A DNA stretch of 64,000 nt. It comes from Clostridioides difficile. GTDB taxonomy: Bacteria > Bacillota > Clostridia > Peptostreptococcales > Peptostreptococcaceae. Positions 54,691 to 63,481 of this stretch are shown here, in pieces. Position 1 is the first letter of the stretch. Every line of letters begins with the position of its first letter. The stretch is taken from positions 2,480,001 to 2,544,000 of the forward strand of contig CP103804.1 of NCBI GenBank assembly GCA_024919175.1, read 5' to 3'. The position numbers were made by a program, and so were the translations under genes. The notes beneath the pieces are model-generated. The model saw only the letters and a list, made by a program, of their open reading frames with translations, was not told the DNA's origin and did not search any database.

Positions 54691-55482
54691 ATGAAAACAA
54701 ACCAATACTTAATTGATTTTTACAATAATTACGATGAAGATAGCCGATTGATATTAAAGCATGGAACAGTTGAATTCCTAACTACTATGCATTACATTGA
54801 GAAGTACATAAAACCTGGTGACCGTGTGCTTGAAATAGGTGCTGCAACTGGTCGCTATTCCCACACGCTGGCACGTCATGGATATGATGTCGATGCAGTG
54901 GAATTGGTTGAACATAACATAGAAATTTTCCGTAAAAATATTCAATCAAATGAAAAAATAACCATTACCCAAGGTAATGCTATGGATTTATCTGCTTTCC
55001 CAGATAATGAATATGACATTACATTGTTGTTAGGTCCATTGTATCATCTTTATAGCAAAGAGGATAAACAACAATCTCTACGTGAGGCTATTCGTGTAAC
55101 AAAACATGGAGGTGTGATCTTTGCTGCATATGTTATATCTGATGGTTGTCTTATTGATGAAGGGTTTAATCGAGGAAATATCAATGTAGCTGAATATATT
55201 GAAAAGGGCTTGATTGACCCACAGACATTTGCTGCCAAGTCCAAACCAAAGGATTTATTTGAACTTGTTCGTAAAGAAAACATCGATGATTTGATGTCTG
55301 CATTCCCTGTAATGAGACTGCATTACGTTGCATCAGACGGTTTAGCCCTATGTATGCGTGAAGCAGTAGACGAAATGGATGATGATGCATTTGAGCTATA
55401 TTTGAAATATCATTTTGCTACTTGTGAACGTGAAGATTTAATAGGCGTTACGAGTCATGCAATTGATATATTCAGAAAATAA
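54691..55482 (+). CDS. Class I SAM-dependent methyltransferase
   Basis: 263 residues. Motif I is VLEIGAATGRYSHTLA, the acidic loop is VELVEHN, motif post-I GNAMDLSAFPDNEYDITLLL (motif II region), and LREAIRVTKHGGVIF the later strand; substrate unknown. Eleven of its thirteen arginine codons are CGN, in sharp contrast to the AGA-rich neighbours, and the gene is visibly richer in G and C. Horizontal acquisition is likely. GGGGTG precedes the ATG. Confidence 0.87.
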   Translation: MKTNQYLIDFYNNYDEDSRLILKHGTVEFLTTMHYIEKYIKPGDRVLEIGAATGRYSHTLARHGYDVDAVELVEHNIEIFRKNIQSNEKITITQGNAMDLSAFPDNEYDITLLLGPLYHLYSKEDKQQSLREAIRVTKHGGVIFAAYVISDGCLIDEGFNRGNINVAEYIEKGLIDPQTFAAKSKPKDLFELVRKENIDDLMSAFPVMRLHYVASDGLALCMREAVDEMDDDAFELYLKYHFATCEREDLIGVTSHAIDIFRK

Positions 55483-55510
55483 ACAAGAGATGGCTTCAGA
55501 CAGTAGAAGC

Positions 55511-55568
55511 CCTTTTTCTTTCAAACATTCCATTGTTACATCAAGAGTTTTTGTTTGAAAGAAAAAGG
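55511..55568. terminator. Bidirectional terminator between methyltransferase and ABC permease
   Basis: CCTTTTTCTTTCAAAC (55511-55526) and GTTTGAAAGAAAAAGG (55553-55568) are perfect 16-bp arms around a 26-base loop. It lies between convergent genes; each arm gives a pyrimidine-rich tail only inside the stem. Confidence 0.7.
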
Positions 55569-55595
55569 ATTGATTGTGTGTTTTTACATCTATTC

Positions 55596-58022
55596 TTATT
55601 GAGAGCTTAAACGTTCTGTAAGAGATTGTTTTTCTATATTTCTTATAAGTAATTCAATTATTAATATTTGTATGCCTATTAGTACAAATGAAAAAATTAA
55701 AATAGAAAGGATAGAAAAATTAAAATTAATGAAGTCTAATCTAACAACATCTTTTATAAAAAAGCAGAGCAATTTCGAACCACAATAGCCCAATATAATC
55801 GATACAAATACAGCTTTAATACTCAGATTTAAACCTTCTCGATAGAGCATTTTGTACAATTGTTTTTTTGTCATTCCAACTGCCTGAAGCAAGGCAAACT
55901 CTTTTTTTCTAATCAATACACTATTTACAAGTATATTTGTCATATTAAGGATACCAAAACAGGAAATTAATCCGACAAATACATATGCAGCTATAATCAT
56001 ATACTTAAAAGTTCTAGTTAACATTTTATAATCATTATCATATGAATAAAGGATTAAATTTGAATTATCTTGAATAATGTTTAATAGTTTTTCTTCAACT
56101 TCTTTTGAATACTTTTTATCAGATAAAATTGAAAAATGTAAATTTGTATTATATGGTGTTATTTTATCTAAAGCTTTATCAGAAGTAAAGAACATGCATC
56201 CTGTATTGGAATTGTCAATTATTCCAACTATTTTCATTTGTATTTTGATGATGTCATTTCCACTAAAGATGTTAAATGTAACTGTATCTCCAATTTTTAA
56301 ATCAACTCCATAAGATTTTGTTTTATATTTATTTACAATTAAACTGTTTGAATCCAATTGTTTATAGTCAATTTTGCCATTTACAATATATTTTTGGAAT
56401 GATTTTGCAAGCTCTGGTGTAATACTTTCAATTAAAGTTGTAACTTTACTTCCATCTTCATTCTTAATTGAAGGATCTATAACTTTGCATTTAATTCCTT
56501 TAGATTCAATTACTTTTTGTACTCCATAAATTGATTTGATTTCATTTTTAAGAGTGTTTGTAAATGGATTATTCTGCTGAATTTGTGTAATGCGTTCATA
56601 TAAATTATCAATTTTATTTCCAATAATATAATTTTCATTATAAACGAATGTCTGGGTCATCTGTTTATTAAAATCGATAGAGTTAGCAAGAGTAGCAATT
56701 GAAATAAATAATATTCCACTAATGCTTAACGAAATCAATGCGATTAAATTTTTCATTCTATTTACTTCAATATTTTTTAATGCTAAATTTTTAGTATTTA
56801 TATAATTAAGTACTTTAATTTTCTTTCTAGATTTTATTTCTGTATATTGCATAGCTTCAATAGCAGAAGTCTTAGAAATAATTCTAGCTGGTTTATTTAA
56901 GGAAATTCTTACAGTCAAAAATATTAATATTGATAAAACTACAATAATAAATAAATCAATAGCCATTTGCCATGCTAAAGGCTGAATTATATATGTAATT
57001 ATGCAGGAAGATATAACGCCTAAGGGAATAAAAATAATAGATAAAATATTTCCTTGTAGGTAAATAATCTTTTTTAACTGAAAAGAAGTCATACCAAGTG
57101 CTTTCAATTTTGCATACATTTGAACCGAATTAACAACTGAAATATAAAAAATACTATAAATAACAAATAGACTAGAAAAAAGAATAATTACTCCTACTAT
57201 TAAAACTGTAATAACTTGTTCACTATCAATTAAATTTGATTCAATATAATTATCATTTAAATATATATTATGTTTTTTAATATTTAAAGAATAACCAATT
57301 TCATTTAATTGGGTCTTAATTGAAGTAGGGGATTTTTCTGTATTTTCTTTTGATAATCTAACCAATACATCTACAGTATCTGGAGTTGCTTCATCAAAAT
57401 TATTACCGTTGCTTTGTAATGGCTTAGAAGCTATACTTTTGAGATAATCATTGGAAACAACTGTATAGTATTGCTTAGCATTATCTTGATAGTAATTTTC
57501 TACAAATCCAACAATAATAAAATCACTTTGTATTTCTTTGTTAGTAATATTATCACGATATTTTAAGGTAATGCTATCTCCAAGGTCTTTATTCAAACCA
57601 AGTTCATACAGGTATTTTTCTGAAATAGCAATTTCATATTTATTTGTTGGCAGGGCTCCCTTTAATAGTTGAAAATTCAGAAGCTCAATTGCAGTGTTGT
57701 CTGCATATATCATTGACATTCTAGAATCTGCTTTTATATTATTACCAAGTAACTTATAAGTTCCTACACTACTAAAGTTTTTATCTTGTTGTAATGCTTT
57801 TTTTGATTTTTCATTTATAGATTGATATCTCGCATGATAGGGAGATGCATTGACTAAATCTACAGAACCATTATATGAGACTAAAACTGTTGTCAATAAT
57901 AAACATGTAGAAATCATTATGATAATACCTGAAAGGAAAAATTTAAGTTTATTGATTTTTAAATCATTAAATGCTATTTTTCTAATGAAAGCACCATTAT
58001 TATTTTTAAACATATATTTCAC
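55596..58022 (-). CDS. FtsX-type ABC permease of a BceRSAB-like module
   Basis: 808-residue permease: one N-terminal helix (about 25-50), a 220-residue extracytoplasmic domain, three helices of the first FtsX domain (about 270-385), a helix near 425, a second extracytoplasmic domain, and a final FtsX domain (about 680-800). ALLQAVGMTKKQLYKMLYRE is the coupling segment. BceB proper has about 640 residues and one large outside domain, so this is the longer duplicated-FtsX type. It starts three bases after the ATPase gene. Confidence 0.87.
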   Translation of the reverse strand: MKYMFKNNNGAFIRKIAFNDLKINKLKFFLSGIIIMISTCLLLTTVLVSYNGSVDLVNASPYHARYQSINEKSKKALQQDKNFSSVGTYKLLGNNIKADSRMSMIYADNTAIELLNFQLLKGALPTNKYEIAISEKYLYELGLNKDLGDSITLKYRDNITNKEIQSDFIIVGFVENYYQDNAKQYYTVVSNDYLKSIASKPLQSNGNNFDEATPDTVDVLVRLSKENTEKSPTSIKTQLNEIGYSLNIKKHNIYLNDNYIESNLIDSEQVITVLIVGVIILFSSLFVIYSIFYISVVNSVQMYAKLKALGMTSFQLKKIIYLQGNILSIIFIPLGVISSCIITYIIQPLAWQMAIDLFIIVVLSILIFLTVRISLNKPARIISKTSAIEAMQYTEIKSRKKIKVLNYINTKNLALKNIEVNRMKNLIALISLSISGILFISIATLANSIDFNKQMTQTFVYNENYIIGNKIDNLYERITQIQQNNPFTNTLKNEIKSIYGVQKVIESKGIKCKVIDPSIKNEDGSKVTTLIESITPELAKSFQKYIVNGKIDYKQLDSNSLIVNKYKTKSYGVDLKIGDTVTFNIFSGNDIIKIQMKIVGIIDNSNTGCMFFTSDKALDKITPYNTNLHFSILSDKKYSKEVEEKLLNIIQDNSNLILYSYDNDYKMLTRTFKYMIIAAYVFVGLISCFGILNMTNILVNSVLIRKKEFALLQAVGMTKKQLYKMLYREGLNLSIKAVFVSIILGYCGSKLLCFFIKDVVRLDFINFNFSILSILIFSFVLIGIQILIIELLIRNIEKQSLTERLSSQ

Positions 58023-58025
58023 CCC

Positions 58026-58691
58026 CTAGTTATCAATTTTTCCATCTTCAATACGAATGATTCTATCTGCCAATTGTGCAATTTCATTATTATGGGTAAT
58101 CATTACAATTGTTTGGTTAAATTTCTCACTTGTCATCTTAAGTAAACCTAATACATCTGCACTCGTTTTACTGTCAAGATTACCTGTTGGTTCATCAGCA
58201 AGTATAATAGCAGGTTTTGTTACAAGTGCTCTTGCAATAGCAACACGTTGCTGTTGTCCTCCAGAAAGATTACCTGGTACATCATATAATTTTTCATTTA
58301 GTGCAAGTAGACTTATAATTTCATTTATAAAGTCTTTATCTAGTGTTTCACCATCCAATCCAATTGGTAAAATGATATTTTCATATACATTAAGTAAAGG
58401 AACAAGATTATAATTTTGGAATATAAAACCTATGTTTCTACGTCGAAAAATTGTAAGCTGTTCATCATTCATAGTTGATAATTCCTTTCCTCTTATAATG
58501 ACATTGCCAGATGTAGGATTATCTAAACCACCCATCATATTTAATAATGTAGATTTACCACTACCAGATGTACCTACAATAGAAATAAATTCACCTTTTT
58601 TAACCGATAGACTAACACCATCAAGAGCTTTTGTAATATTTGAATTTTTCCCATAATATTTCTTTAAGTCTGTTACTTGTAAAATACTCAC
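58026..58691 (-). CDS. ABC ATPase of a BceRSAB-like module
   Basis: 221 residues. Walker A is GTSGSGKST, the Q-loop FQNYNLVPLL, the signature LSGGQQQRVAIA, Walker B AIILADEPTGNLD and the switch MITHNNE. It is typical of peptide-detoxifying transporters. The GTG start at 58691 is fixed by GGAGG seven bases upstream; the open frame continues 68 codons further but has no ribosome site and is implausible. It is followed directly by the permease gene. Confidence 0.9.
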   Translation of the reverse strand: MSILQVTDLKKYYGKNSNITKALDGVSLSVKKGEFISIVGTSGSGKSTLLNMMGGLDNPTSGNVIIRGKELSTMNDEQLTIFRRRNIGFIFQNYNLVPLLNVYENIILPIGLDGETLDKDFINEIISLLALNEKLYDVPGNLSGGQQQRVAIARALVTKPAIILADEPTGNLDSKTSADVLGLLKMTSEKFNQTIVMITHNNEIAQLADRIIRIEDGKIDN

Positions 58692-58773
58692 TATAAAGAC
58701 CTCCTTTATATATTGTAAGTACAGTATATAATCAAAATGTTGCAGAATTATCACAAATAAAATATTTAAAAAT

Positions 58774-59814
58774 TTATTTATTAGGCAAAAATATAGAAAA
58801 AGTAGAGCCTTCTCCAATTTTTGATGTAACTTTAATATACCCACCTTGAATAGATATAATTTTTCTTGATAGATATAGACCAATTCCAATACCATCTATA
58901 TCATGTACATCTTTTTCACGATAGAATCTCTTAAAAATTTCTGCTTGATGACTTTCTGATATGCCTTTTCCAGTATCAGTAATATCTATTTTAACATACA
59001 TAACCCAGCATTCTGTAGATATATGTATTTTACCTTTAGGGTTTGTGTACTTCACTGCATTGTCTAATATATTGAAAATAGCTTCAGAAGTCCATTTTTT
59101 GTCATGACATATATACAAGTTTGAATCACAATCAACTGTAACCTCAATATCCTTTTTTTCAGCATCAAATAAAATTCCACTAAGTGAAGTAGCAATTGTT
59201 TCATAAATCGAATTCTTTTTTTTAGATAATGTAATTATACCTGTCTCTAGTCTTGAAGTTTTTATCATAGATTGCATTAAAAATTCTAATTTATCTAATT
59301 GACCTTGCATATCTATCAAAAACTCATTTTGAATTTCTGTATTAAGATTCTGATTCAGTAGAGTATTATTAATTATCTTTAAATTTGCAATAGGAGTTTT
59401 AATTTGATGAGATATATCAGAAACTAGCTCTTGTAAATCAGCTTTTTCCATAGCAATATTGTGACGACCTTCTTGAATAACTTCATACATTCTAATCAGC
59501 CTATGATTAATACGTGACAAAAGTGTTTCTTCTTCCAAAGCAATTTCCAGATTATCTTCACTATTCATCATCTTATCTAAAGTTAAACATATCTCAGAAC
59601 AAAATATAGTTATTTTCTCATTAAGTAAGAGCATGATTAATAATATAAAACCACAGAATATTATTGTATATATTAATAATAGAGCAACTATTTTAAAATC
59701 ATTAGTTATTATATAAATTGCTATATTGAATAGAATAGCTGTAAAAGCCATACTAACAGCAATTATTAAATAAATAGTATTAAAAGAAAACTTTTTAAAA
59801 TTCATTTTTTTCAC
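58774..59814 (-). CDS. Intramembrane-sensing histidine kinase (BceS-like)
   Basis: 346 residues with two closely spaced helices (about 12-36 and 40-64) and almost no outside loop, so it should sense through a transporter partner. The H-box is SDISHQIKTP (H136), the N-box NILDNAVKY, then DTGKGIS and GIGLYLS. It overlaps the response-regulator gene by 20 bases. In BceRSAB systems the permease and kinase form a complex that measures flux of antimicrobial peptide. Confidence 0.9.
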   Translation of the reverse strand: MKKMNFKKFSFNTIYLIIAVSMAFTAILFNIAIYIITNDFKIVALLLIYTIIFCGFILLIMLLLNEKITIFCSEICLTLDKMMNSEDNLEIALEEETLLSRINHRLIRMYEVIQEGRHNIAMEKADLQELVSDISHQIKTPIANLKIINNTLLNQNLNTEIQNEFLIDMQGQLDKLEFLMQSMIKTSRLETGIITLSKKKNSIYETIATSLSGILFDAEKKDIEVTVDCDSNLYICHDKKWTSEAIFNILDNAVKYTNPKGKIHISTECWVMYVKIDITDTGKGISESHQAEIFKRFYREKDVHDIDGIGIGLYLSRKIISIQGGYIKVTSKIGEGSTFSIFLPNK

Positions 59815-60481
59815 CTATCCACATGTATCCCATACCATATACTGTTTTAATATATTGAGAATTATCTTTTTCAATTTTACTTCTAATTCTACTTATAACA
59901 GATGTTAAAGTATGTTCATCTACAAAATTAGCATCTATATCCCAAAGTTTTTCTAAAAGTATTTTTCTTGTTAGAATATTTTTTGGATTCTCAACAAATA
60001 GTTTTAACGTACGGTATTCTAATGGCGTAAATACAATTTGATTTCCACTTATATATGCAGAGAGCTCAGAAAAGTTAATCTTGAGATGTCCATCATCATA
60101 GCAATCTTGTTTTGTTTTCGTTGTAATATGGTTTAAAAATGCTCTCACTTTTTGTTTAAACACATTGATGTTAAATGGTTTTGTTATATAATCCAAAGCT
60201 CCAAGTTCATAGCCTTTAATCATATCATGTTCCATATCATTGGCAGTTAAAAAAATTATAGGGATATCATAATTTTCTTTAATTTTCTTGCACAAATCAA
60301 ATCCACTTTTATCTGGTAAATTGACATCTAAAATGACTAAATCAAATTTGTATTTAACAATAGATTCTAAAGCAGATACAGCTGTAAATTTTGAAGTAAC
60401 CATATACCCATCTTCATTTAAGTTGTATGATAGTGTTTTATTTAATATAGTATCATCTTCTACCACTAATATTTTTTCCAT
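59795..60481 (-). CDS. OmpR-family response regulator (BceR-like)
   Basis: 228 residues. The receiver domain has the acidic pair EDD at 8-10, phosphoacceptor D52 in ILDVNLPD and K in TKPFN. The C-terminal winged helix includes LTSVISRIRSKIE and GMGYMW. GGAGTG selects the ATG at 60481 over 60523. It is first in the regulator-kinase-ATPase-permease operon and probably activates the ABC genes. Confidence 0.92.
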   Translation of the reverse strand: MEKILVVEDDTILNKTLSYNLNEDGYMVTSKFTAVSALESIVKYKFDLVILDVNLPDKSGFDLCKKIKENYDIPIIFLTANDMEHDMIKGYELGALDYITKPFNINVFKQKVRAFLNHITTKTKQDCYDDGHLKINFSELSAYISGNQIVFTPLEYRTLKLFVENPKNILTRKILLEKLWDIDANFVDEHTLTSVISRIRSKIEKDNSQYIKTVYGMGYMWIGEKNEF

Positions 60482-60598
60482 ATTATTCACTCCTTTTATG
60501 TTTAATATTCTATATAAAGTCAATTATAAGCTCAAAATGTTGCTAAATTGTCATAGATAATGTAATTTATTCATGTAAATAAAATGTTTAATAAATAA

Positions 60599-60626
60599 TC
60601 TGCCCTAGAATTTATCATAGGACAGA
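60599..60626 (-). terminator. Terminator of the ferredoxin-type reductase gene
   Basis: On the minus strand TCTGTCCTA and TAGGGCAGA pair with one G-U, then a T-rich tail (TTATTTATT). Confidence 0.65.
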
Positions 60627-60647
60627 CTAATTATTAAACACATAAAA

Positions 60648-61712
60648 TTATTTTAACCAAGATGGATTTCCAGGTACAAATATTCTTTTACCAAATTTTG
60701 AAGTATACTCATCCAAAGCTTTCTCAATAAGTTCATTATTGTCTTTAAAAGAAGTAGCATTTTTTATAGTTTCAAGATTTTGGCTAAATGGGCAAGCTGA
60801 TATACACATACCACAGTCTGTACCTAAATATCTCCACTTAATATAACATGTTTCATGTTCAATCACCCAATTATATTTTCCATCATCACCAATTTTACTA
60901 TCATTAGAAAGTGAGTGAGAGGGACAATTAAAAGAACATTTTTTACATGCTTTACAAAAGTCTTCAAGCCCAAAGTCAATATATTCATCTTCTATAAGTG
61001 GAATGTCTGTAGTAACGACACCTAGTCTAAGCCTAGAACCATAATCTTTATTTGTAAGTATTGCATTTCTTCCTATATCACCCAATCCAGCATCACGAGC
61101 TATAAAAACAGGCATTACTAGATAATTAGCATCCATGTGATTTCTAGCATCATATCCTAGATTTCTTATGTAGTAACTCAAAATCATACCAACTATAGAT
61201 GCATCTACATAACATTTTGAAGTTTCTATGACTTCACATATCATTGGAGCTCTGTTTATCATCTCTTTATCCATTTCACATCCAAATACAATTGCATATT
61301 TATGAGATAGATTGACTTCTTCACCATAGTTTTCTTCGTGTCTACCTCTATTTGTGTAAATATGATAGTCTTTTAATCTAGTTACACCAACTACAGAAGC
61401 TCCATATTGCTTTGCAAACCCTTTTATCTTTTTAGTCATCGATTTTGCATCTACATCGACTTTAGTGTCACAAATTTTTCCTTCACATAGTGATTTTATA
61501 TCAGATAAAAAGTCAAATGCACTACTTGCCATTGGAGAATTTATCTCATTATAAGTCATAGTTCCTTCACTACATAAATTTGGTCTACTTCTTATACTAT
61601 CATCGACTTCTTTTTTTTCAGGATTTTTCTCATAATAGTCATTATAAGCAAAACCATTCTTTTTATAATTTGCTCTTGCAAACATAGTATTTCTTTCATC
61701 AACCCTTTTCAA
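60648..61712 (-). CDS. Reductive dehalogenase / QueG-like 4Fe-4S protein
   Basis: 354 residues. Two ferredoxin-type motifs lie near the C-terminus: CKACKKCSFNCP and CGMCISACPF. The middle part (GDIGRNAILTNKDYGSRLRL) matches the cobalamin-domain segment shared by QueG and reductive dehalogenases. There is no twin-arginine or other signal peptide, so it is cytoplasmic. A respiratory dehalogenase is unlikely; a corrinoid reductase of unknown substrate is a fair guess. No good ribosome site spacing beyond GGGG before the ATG. Confidence 0.75.
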   Translation of the reverse strand: MKRVDERNTMFARANYKKNGFAYNDYYEKNPEKKEVDDSIRSRPNLCSEGTMTYNEINSPMASSAFDFLSDIKSLCEGKICDTKVDVDAKSMTKKIKGFAKQYGASVVGVTRLKDYHIYTNRGRHEENYGEEVNLSHKYAIVFGCEMDKEMINRAPMICEVIETSKCYVDASIVGMILSYYIRNLGYDARNHMDANYLVMPVFIARDAGLGDIGRNAILTNKDYGSRLRLGVVTTDIPLIEDEYIDFGLEDFCKACKKCSFNCPSHSLSNDSKIGDDGKYNWVIEHETCYIKWRYLGTDCGMCISACPFSQNLETIKNATSFKDNNELIEKALDEYTSKFGKRIFVPGNPSWLK

Positions 61713-61931
61713 TTCTATTCCCCCTAGTAAAAGTATAATTAAATCATATAACCCTATTCTTACATAACTTAATTATATAAGAATAAGGTTATATTTTCAA
61801 TTTAAGCGTCGTTAAATTAAATAATATGTATTTATATATGCTTTACAATGTTTTTACATATAAATTATATTAATAATAAATAATAAAAAATTTAACAATA
61901 AATATGATTTATTGTCTTTAAATGGTGTGTA

Positions 61932-61983
61932 TTGACATATTGTAAAAAATCTTATTATAATAAATGTACTAACAATTAGTACA
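61932..61983 (+). promoter_or_regulatory. Promoter and TetR-type operator
   Basis: TTGACA (61932-61937), an 18-bp spacer and TATAAT (61956-61961). The dyad TGTACTAA-CAA-TTAGTACA lies at 61965-61983, covering the transcription start. The next gene is a TetR regulator, so autorepression is likely. Confidence 0.8.
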
Positions 61984-62010
61984 AATTGATAAAAAAGGAA
62001 GTGAATTTAT

Positions 62011-62655
62011 ATGTCAAGAAATAAGCATTCTGATAGGATAAGAAGTCAGATATTAGACGTTGCATGGAAAATATTTGAAGAAAATGACTATGATGACGTA
62101 ACTATGCAACAAATCGTGGATACTCTTGATATATCTAAAGAATCTGTATACTATCATTTTAAAGATAAAGAAGTCCTGTTCGAAGAGATTATATCAAGTA
62201 ATTCAAAGTTAGAGATAGAAAATTTAAAGTTAATATTAAGTAATTCCGATTTTAAGATTAGAGAAAAAGTATCTGAATTTATCTTATACATATCTAGTTC
62301 AGATATAAGAAAAAAATTGATTGATTATATGTGTATTCAAAAAAAACCTATCTTCTTTATAAAGAGTATAAGAGCATCTACACTTGAAATAACTCCTTTG
62401 TTATCTTGTTTAATAAAACAAGGCGTTGAAGAAGGTATTTTTAAAACTGATTATCCAGATGAAATGGCTGAAGTATTTATAATATTAATAAATATTTGGT
62501 TGGACCCAATATTATTTAGCGAGAACACAGAAAAACATTTTAAACGAATTGAATGTTTGGCTAATTTATTAAGTGCAAGTGGTGTACCCATTATAACTGA
62601 TAATGACTTAAAATCAATTAAAGCATTTTATAGAGAATGTTCTAAAGAGGAATAG
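62011..62655 (+). CDS. TetR/AcrR-family regulator, probably autoregulated
   Basis: 214 residues. The DNA-binding domain is classical: RSQILDVAWKIFEENDYDDV followed by TMQQIVDTLDISKESVYYHF and KDKEVLFEEI. The C-terminal ligand domain is helical. AAGGAAGTGA precedes the ATG. The dyad over its promoter suggests self-repression, and an intrinsic terminator separates it from the following two-component genes. Confidence 0.87.
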   Translation: MSRNKHSDRIRSQILDVAWKIFEENDYDDVTMQQIVDTLDISKESVYYHFKDKEVLFEEIISSNSKLEIENLKLILSNSDFKIREKVSEFILYISSSDIRKKLIDYMCIQKKPIFFIKSIRASTLEITPLLSCLIKQGVEEGIFKTDYPDEMAEVFIILINIWLDPILFSENTEKHFKRIECLANLLSASGVPIITDNDLKSIKAFYRECSKEE

Positions 62656-62665
62656 ACTATAAATA

Positions 62666-62716
62666 AAAAACTGTAACTAGATTTGAGAAAAAGCAAATTT
62701 AATTACAGTTTTTTTA
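62666..62716 (+). terminator. Terminator of the TetR gene
   Basis: AAAAACTGTAA (62666-62676) pairs with TTACAGTTTTT (62703-62713), with an inner ATTTG/CAAAT stem, followed by TT. Confidence 0.85.
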
Positions 62717-62808
62717 GTAAAATAAGTGTATCAATCTATTTTTTAACAAAAGATAAGAAGGAAATACTGTTTTAAAAGTTTAAAAACGAAAATATAAGGA
62801 GGAGAAAA

Positions 62809-63480
62809 TTGAATTTATTAATTATTGAAGATGATACAAGTTTAAATGAGGGTCTTTTTTATGCTTTTGAGAGTGAAGGATTTAATGTTTTAAAAGCTTA
62901 TACAAAGCAAGAAGGCTTACATGTATTTAATAATAAAAATATAGATTTTATAATTTTAGATTGTAATTTGCCAGACGGAAATGGATTTGATGTATGTAAG
63001 CAAATACGAGAAAAATCAGATATACCGATTATAATGCTTACTGCAAGAGATTCAGAAATTGATGAGGTGACAGGATTAGAAATAGGTTTAGATGATTATA
63101 TTACAAAACCATTTTCTCTATCTGTATTAAAAGCGAGAGTTAAAGTAGCAATAAGAAAAAAATCAAATAATAAAGTGCTTTATTCTAATGGTATAAAACT
63201 AGACCAAAAGTTATTAAAGGTATATAAAAATGAAGTGGATTTGGAGCTTAGTGCTGTAGAATATAAGCTTATTAATTATTTGATTGAGAATAAAGGGCAA
63301 ATATTATTGAAAGAACAAATTTTACATCATATATGGGATAGTGAAGAAAATTATGTTGATGAGAATATTGTATCTGTAAATATAAGAAGACTTAGAATGA
63401 AGGTAGAAGATAACCCCTCTAATCCAAAGTATATAAAAACAGCTTATAGAATGGGTTATCTATGGAATGAGGTAGAATAA
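62809..63480 (+). CDS. OmpR-family response regulator
   Basis: 223 residues with TTG start and AGGAGG seven bases upstream. The receiver has EDD at 7-9, phosphoacceptor D51 (ILDCNLPDG) and TKPFS; the winged helix ends in IRRLRMKVEDN and YRMGYLWNE. It is followed one base later by a histidine kinase gene. The family resembles BceR/VanR-type regulators of peptide resistance, but the target lies outside the window. Confidence 0.9.
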   Translation: MNLLIIEDDTSLNEGLFYAFESEGFNVLKAYTKQEGLHVFNNKNIDFIILDCNLPDGNGFDVCKQIREKSDIPIIMLTARDSEIDEVTGLEIGLDDYITKPFSLSVLKARVKVAIRKKSNNKVLYSNGIKLDQKLLKVYKNEVDLELSAVEYKLINYLIENKGQILLKEQILHHIWDSEENYVDENIVSVNIRRLRMKVEDNPSNPKYIKTAYRMGYLWNEVE

Positions 63481-63481
63481 T

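Noticed and set aside
54072..55482. Restriction-modification or phage-defence unit from TetR plus methyltransferase
   Set aside because: The methyltransferase has small-molecule class I features and no DNA-methyltransferase motif; no nuclease is nearby.
58692..58895. 68-residue N-terminal extension of the ABC ATPase
   Set aside because: No ribosome site, hydrophobic nonsense, and GGAGG directly before GTG 58691 where the domain starts.
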